Shown piece after piece: positions 61,229-64,000 of a stretch of DNA of 64,000 nt. The stretch covers positions 496,001 through 560,000 of the forward strand of contig NZ_JACHZX010000003.1 of assembly GCF_014193845.1 (NCBI RefSeq), given 5' to 3'. Numbering within the stretch: the stretch's first letter is position 1; every line of letters begins with the position of its first letter. The notes beneath the pieces are model-generated. The model was not told where the DNA came from, did no database searches, and worked only from the letters and a program-made list of their open reading frames with translations. The stretch comes from Sphingomonas sp. BK345. Its GTDB lineage: Bacteria > Pseudomonadota > Alphaproteobacteria > Sphingomonadales > Sphingomonadaceae. Made by a program: the position numbers and the translations under genes.

Positions 61229-61945
61229 ATGCGCCCGCTGATGTTCGTCGCCGCTCTGTCGCTCGCCGCTCCCGCGCTGGGTCGGGTGGCGACGGCGGGC
61301 TATCTCGACGGCGCCGCCCGGCCCGACCTGGCCGTGATCCTGCCTGGGCCCCCCGCCGCCGGGTCACCGCGCGCGCTCGCCGACGCCGCGATCTTCCGCG
61401 AGAGCCGCGCCATGGCCGGCAGCGCGCGCTGGCGGATGGCGAGCGAGGACGTGTCGTCGGACCTGCCGCAGCGCTTCGCCGCGGCGATCGGCGGCCGGCT
61501 CGATCTCGCCGCGCTGCCCGCGACGCGCCGGCTGCTCGACCGGCTCGGGGCCGATCGGTCGGCGATGATCGGCGCGGCCAAGGCGCACTGGCAGTCGCCG
61601 CGCCCGTTCGTCGGCAGCGACGCGCCGATCTGCGAGTCGCGCCGGCCCGACCTCATCGCCAACGGCGACTATCCCTCGGGCCACACCGCGCATGGCTGGA
61701 GCTTCGCGCTGGTCATGGCGGAGCTGTTGCCCGACCGCGCGGGCGCGATCCTGGCGCGCGCGCGCGCCTATGGCGACAGCCGATGGATCTGCGGCTCGCA
61801 CTCGACCAGCGCGGTGGAGGGCGGCTATCTAGCCGCCTCAGCGATCGTGGCGGCGGAACATGGCGCACCTGCCTTCCGCGCCGATCTGGAGGTGGCGCGC
61901 GCCGAGCTCGCGCGCTGGCGCGCCGGGCTCAGTAGCGCCAGGTGA
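61229..61945 (+). CDS. PAP2/class A acid phosphatase-like exported protein
   Basis: A 238-residue protein with a signal peptide (about residues 1-18). The PAP2 motifs are KAHWQSPRP (KX6RP, with Lys near residue 112), PSGHTA and SRWICGSH. In the third motif the residue three places after the His, normally the Asp that pairs with the catalytic His (SRX5HX3D), is Ala (SHSTSA). The enzyme should remove phosphate from small molecules or lipids in the periplasm if active. Loss of this Asp could reduce or change activity. Its tail overlaps the end of the convergent receptor gene by 17 bases. Confidence 0.88.
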   Translation: MRPLMFVAALSLAAPALGRVATAGYLDGAARPDLAVILPGPPAAGSPRALADAAIFRESRAMAGSARWRMASEDVSSDLPQRFAAAIGGRLDLAALPATRRLLDRLGADRSAMIGAAKAHWQSPRPFVGSDAPICESRRPDLIANGDYPSGHTAHGWSFALVMAELLPDRAGAILARARAYGDSRWICGSHSTSAVEGGYLAASAIVAAEHGAPAFRADLEVARAELARWRAGLSSAR

Positions 61946-64000
61946 GCCCGGCCTCGACGAGGCGCCCCTGCTGCGCGCGCACGACCACGATCGGCGACGT
62001 CGCGGCCTGGATCTCGCCGCCGATCGCATCGCCCTGCATCACCGCGATCGCGTCGAACAGGTTGGTGGTGCGAAGCCGCAGCGTCACCCCGCCGCCCAGC
62101 GCCCAGGTCGCGCCGAGATCGACGAGGGTGACGCCCGGCAGCGCCAGCCGATTGCCATCGTCCGCGAAGCGCCGCCCGGTCCGCGCGACATCGGCGTCGA
62201 GGTGGATCGGCGTCGCCGGCAACGCGACCGCGACGTTCGCCTGCGCCATCAGCCGCGGCACGCGGCGCGGTCGCCGTCCGCTCAGGTCGAGTAGCGCCGA
62301 CCGGCCTGAGATGACGGTCGAGAGCCGGTAGTCGACCAGACGTGGGTCCTGCGCGGTGACGGTCGTGCGGAGCGTGACGTCGCGCGCGAGGTCGAGCTGA
62401 CCGGCGAGCTCCACGCCCAGCGTCCGCGCCGCGGCGTCGTGACGCCCGATGCGGAGCCCGCCGGTCGCGGGGTCGATCGACAGGTCCTCCAGCGCGATCT
62501 GGCGGAAGCGGCTCGCGAACAAGGTCGCATCGAGCGCGACGCCGTGGGCGCCCGCGATCATGCCCAGCTCGCCCTGATCGACGTGGAGCGTCCGTGTCTC
62601 GGCGTCAGCGGCGAGGCGAAAGGCACCCGGGTCCGGCAGGCGGATCGCGCGCGTGCCGCGCGCGAACAGGCTGACCCGCTCCTCTGCCTGCCAATGCAGC
62701 GCCGCGGTCGTCGCCAGCCCGCCGCGGCGCAGGCGGTGCGGTTCGCGCCGGCCCGAGGGCAGCACCAGCGCATCGTCCGCGAGCGTCGCGGCGTAGCCCG
62801 CGTCCGCGGTGAGCGGCTGCTCGCTGCACCCCGCCAGGCGGGCCCGCTCGCGCCGGACGCCCCAGTCGATCCGCCAGCGCGGCGCCAACGCCCATTCGTC
62901 GGCGAGGTAGAGCGCCCCCATCCGCTGATCGGCCGCGACCTGCTCGAACGTGGTGCCGCAACTGAGGAAGCCCTGGTCGGTCAGCGCGCCCGTCTGGCGC
63001 CCGGCGCGGTCGAGCGCGACGATGTCGAGCAGCCCGCCGCGGCCCCGCGCCTCGACCAGCGCGCGCGCCACCGCGCGGCGAAACGTCCAGTGATAGCGCG
63101 TCGCATAGACGCCAAACGTAAGGTCGTGCCGTCCGGCGAGCACCAGCGGGGCGTCATAGACCGCCTCGGCGATCGTCTCGCGCAGGCGCGTGTCCGCTGC
63201 GACCGGGTTGAGCGTCTCCACCCACGTGGCAGGCGGGACGGCGCTGCCGCCGTCGCTCCGACGCGCCGCGGCGTCGGCGGTGCCGGCGAAAGCGTGGGCG
63301 AGCCGCGGCAGCGCGGCGGTGGCCGCGGCGCGCGCGGTCACCGGCGGTCCCGACGAGGACAAAGCGTAGCGCTCGGTCACCGAGCGCCGGTGGCGCGCGC
63401 GCAGCGTCAGCGTACCGGCGGCGAGCGGCAGCGTCAGGATCGACGTCGCCGCGGCCAGCCGGTTGCGATCGTTGCGCGCCAGCGGCCGCGCGCCCAGCGC
63501 GGCGAAGCGCACCGTCGCGAGCGCCGGGCCGAACCAGCTGTCGCGGCGCGGATCGAACCCCGGCAGCGGGGCGAGCCGCCCGTCGCGCCGTGCCACCATC
63601 GGGAAAGAAGAGATGTTCAGCGTGTCATCGTCGAGCCAGCGCACCCCCAGCATCCAGTGCCCGCGCCCGCCGAGCTCGCGGTCCGCGCGCACCCGCGCCT
63701 GCCAGCCGCCCAGCGTGGCGGCGATGCGGCGGACGCTCGGGTCGCGCACCGCCATGCCGCTGGCGAGCACGCGCCACCCGCCGACCGGACCACCCGCATA
63801 AGCGTCGATCCGGGCGCGGCCGCGATCGTCCGTGCTGGTGCGCAGCGCCGCGGCGGCGCGGTCGCCGGCGCCGCGTGTGCGCAGGTTGAGGATACCGCCG
63901 GGCGCGTTGCTGGCGAAGATCGCAGCCGGTCCGCCGCGCACATAATCCACGCCGTCGAGCGAGAGGTTGGGGCGGACGAACTGGTCGACGTCGGTCCAGG
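61929..64000 (-). CDS. TonB-dependent receptor, N-terminus beyond the window
   Basis: The visible 690 or so residues start within the plug domain (SLDGVDYVRGGPAAIFASNAPGGILNL) and run through many beta-strands to a barrel terminus (VEAGLTWRY, aromatic C-terminus). The frame is open to the window edge, so the start and any signalling domain lie further on. The plug motif RGxxAIF/GGxxNL is usual in iron-complex and carbohydrate receptors. Being a second receptor next to a FecI/FecR pair, it might be the one that carries the STN domain. Its stop lies within the end of the acid phosphatase gene. Confidence 0.92.
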   Translation of the reverse strand, partial: WTDVDQFVRPNLSLDGVDYVRGGPAAIFASNAPGGILNLRTRGAGDRAAAALRTSTDDRGRARIDAYAGGPVGGWRVLASGMAVRDPSVRRIAATLGGWQARVRADRELGGRGHWMLGVRWLDDDTLNISSFPMVARRDGRLAPLPGFDPRRDSWFGPALATVRFAALGARPLARNDRNRLAAATSILTLPLAAGTLTLRARHRRSVTERYALSSSGPPVTARAAATAALPRLAHAFAGTADAAARRSDGGSAVPPATWVETLNPVAADTRLRETIAEAVYDAPLVLAGRHDLTFGVYATRYHWTFRRAVARALVEARGRGGLLDIVALDRAGRQTGALTDQGFLSCGTTFEQVAADQRMGALYLADEWALAPRWRIDWGVRRERARLAGCSEQPLTADAGYAATLADDALVLPSGRREPHRLRRGGLATTAALHWQAEERVSLFARGTRAIRLPDPGAFRLAADAETRTLHVDQGELGMIAGAHGVALDATLFASRFRQIALEDLSIDPATGGLRIGRHDAAARTLGVELAGQLDLARDVTLRTTVTAQDPRLVDYRLSTVISGRSALLDLSGRRPRRVPRLMAQANVAVALPATPIHLDADVARTGRRFADDGNRLALPGVTLVDLGATWALGGGVTLRLRTTNLFDAIAVMQGDAIGGEIQAATSPIVVVRAQQGRLVEAGLTWRY

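Noticed and set aside
1..64000. tRNA, rRNA, insertion sequences, integrases or CRISPR arrays
   Set aside because: None recognised on either strand; no transposase-like protein or cloverleaf pattern was seen.

Overview
This is a very GC-rich window with dense, closely packed genes, typical of an alphaproteobacterium of the Sphingomonas type. The clues are the GumB/GumC-like export genes beside a beta-barrel protein, TonB-dependent receptors with a FecI/FecR pair, a PEP-CTERM protein with the terminal motif usual in sphingomonads, and Sphingomonas-style palindromic intergenic repeats. The assignment rests on gene content and style only, because no rRNA or tRNA gene lies in the window.

Layout. 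Positions 1-2.1 kb hold housekeeping genes (an oligopeptidase B-like S9 peptidase cut by the window edge and a PPP-type phosphatase). From 2.2 to 25.7 kb lies the core of a large exopolysaccharide locus: a polymerase-like protein, a coupled aldo/keto reductase and Gfo/Idh oxidoreductase pair, a GT2, a flippase, the tyrosine autokinase (Wzc/GumC type), an outer-membrane beta-barrel, the export protein (Wza/GumB type), then glycosyltransferases of the GT2, GT2-GtrA, GT39-like and GT4 types, a hexapeptide acyltransferase, a second polymerase, a pyruvyl transferase, a second flippase and the priming sugar transferase. From 26 to 36.3 kb come a membrane-bound PilZ protein, two DUF1996 proteins around a PEP-CTERM protein, and a module with a third polymerase/ligase, a GT25, a GT4, a GT2 and a third flippase. 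A divergent GT4 follows at 36.4 kb.

Positions 37.7-41.7 kb hold metabolic genes (acyl-CoA ligase, POT peptide transporter, YdjA-like nitroreductase). Surface-polysaccharide genes then resume up to 54.3 kb: a TuaH-like GT, a truncated GT4, a MurJ-like flippase, a DUF1800/DUF1501 pair, a GH16 hydrolase, a fourth polymerase with lower GC, a GT4 and a third DUF1996 protein. The right end (54.8-64 kb) has an exported protein gene interrupted by an in-frame amber codon, an NPP1/Nep1-like protein, a FecR/ECF sigma pair, two TonB-dependent receptors and a PAP2 acid phosphatase lacking a usual catalytic Asp.

How it fits together (inference). The priming transferase puts a sugar phosphate on undecaprenyl phosphate, GT2/GT4 enzymes extend it, and flippases and Wzy-like proteins translocate and polymerise repeat units. 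The single Wzc/Wza/beta-barrel set exports the chains, and pyruvyl and acyl groups may decorate them. One export set serving four flippases and four polymerase-like proteins suggests a composite locus making more than one glycan. The most notable uncharacterised component is the set of three DUF1996 exported paralogues placed between the glycan modules.
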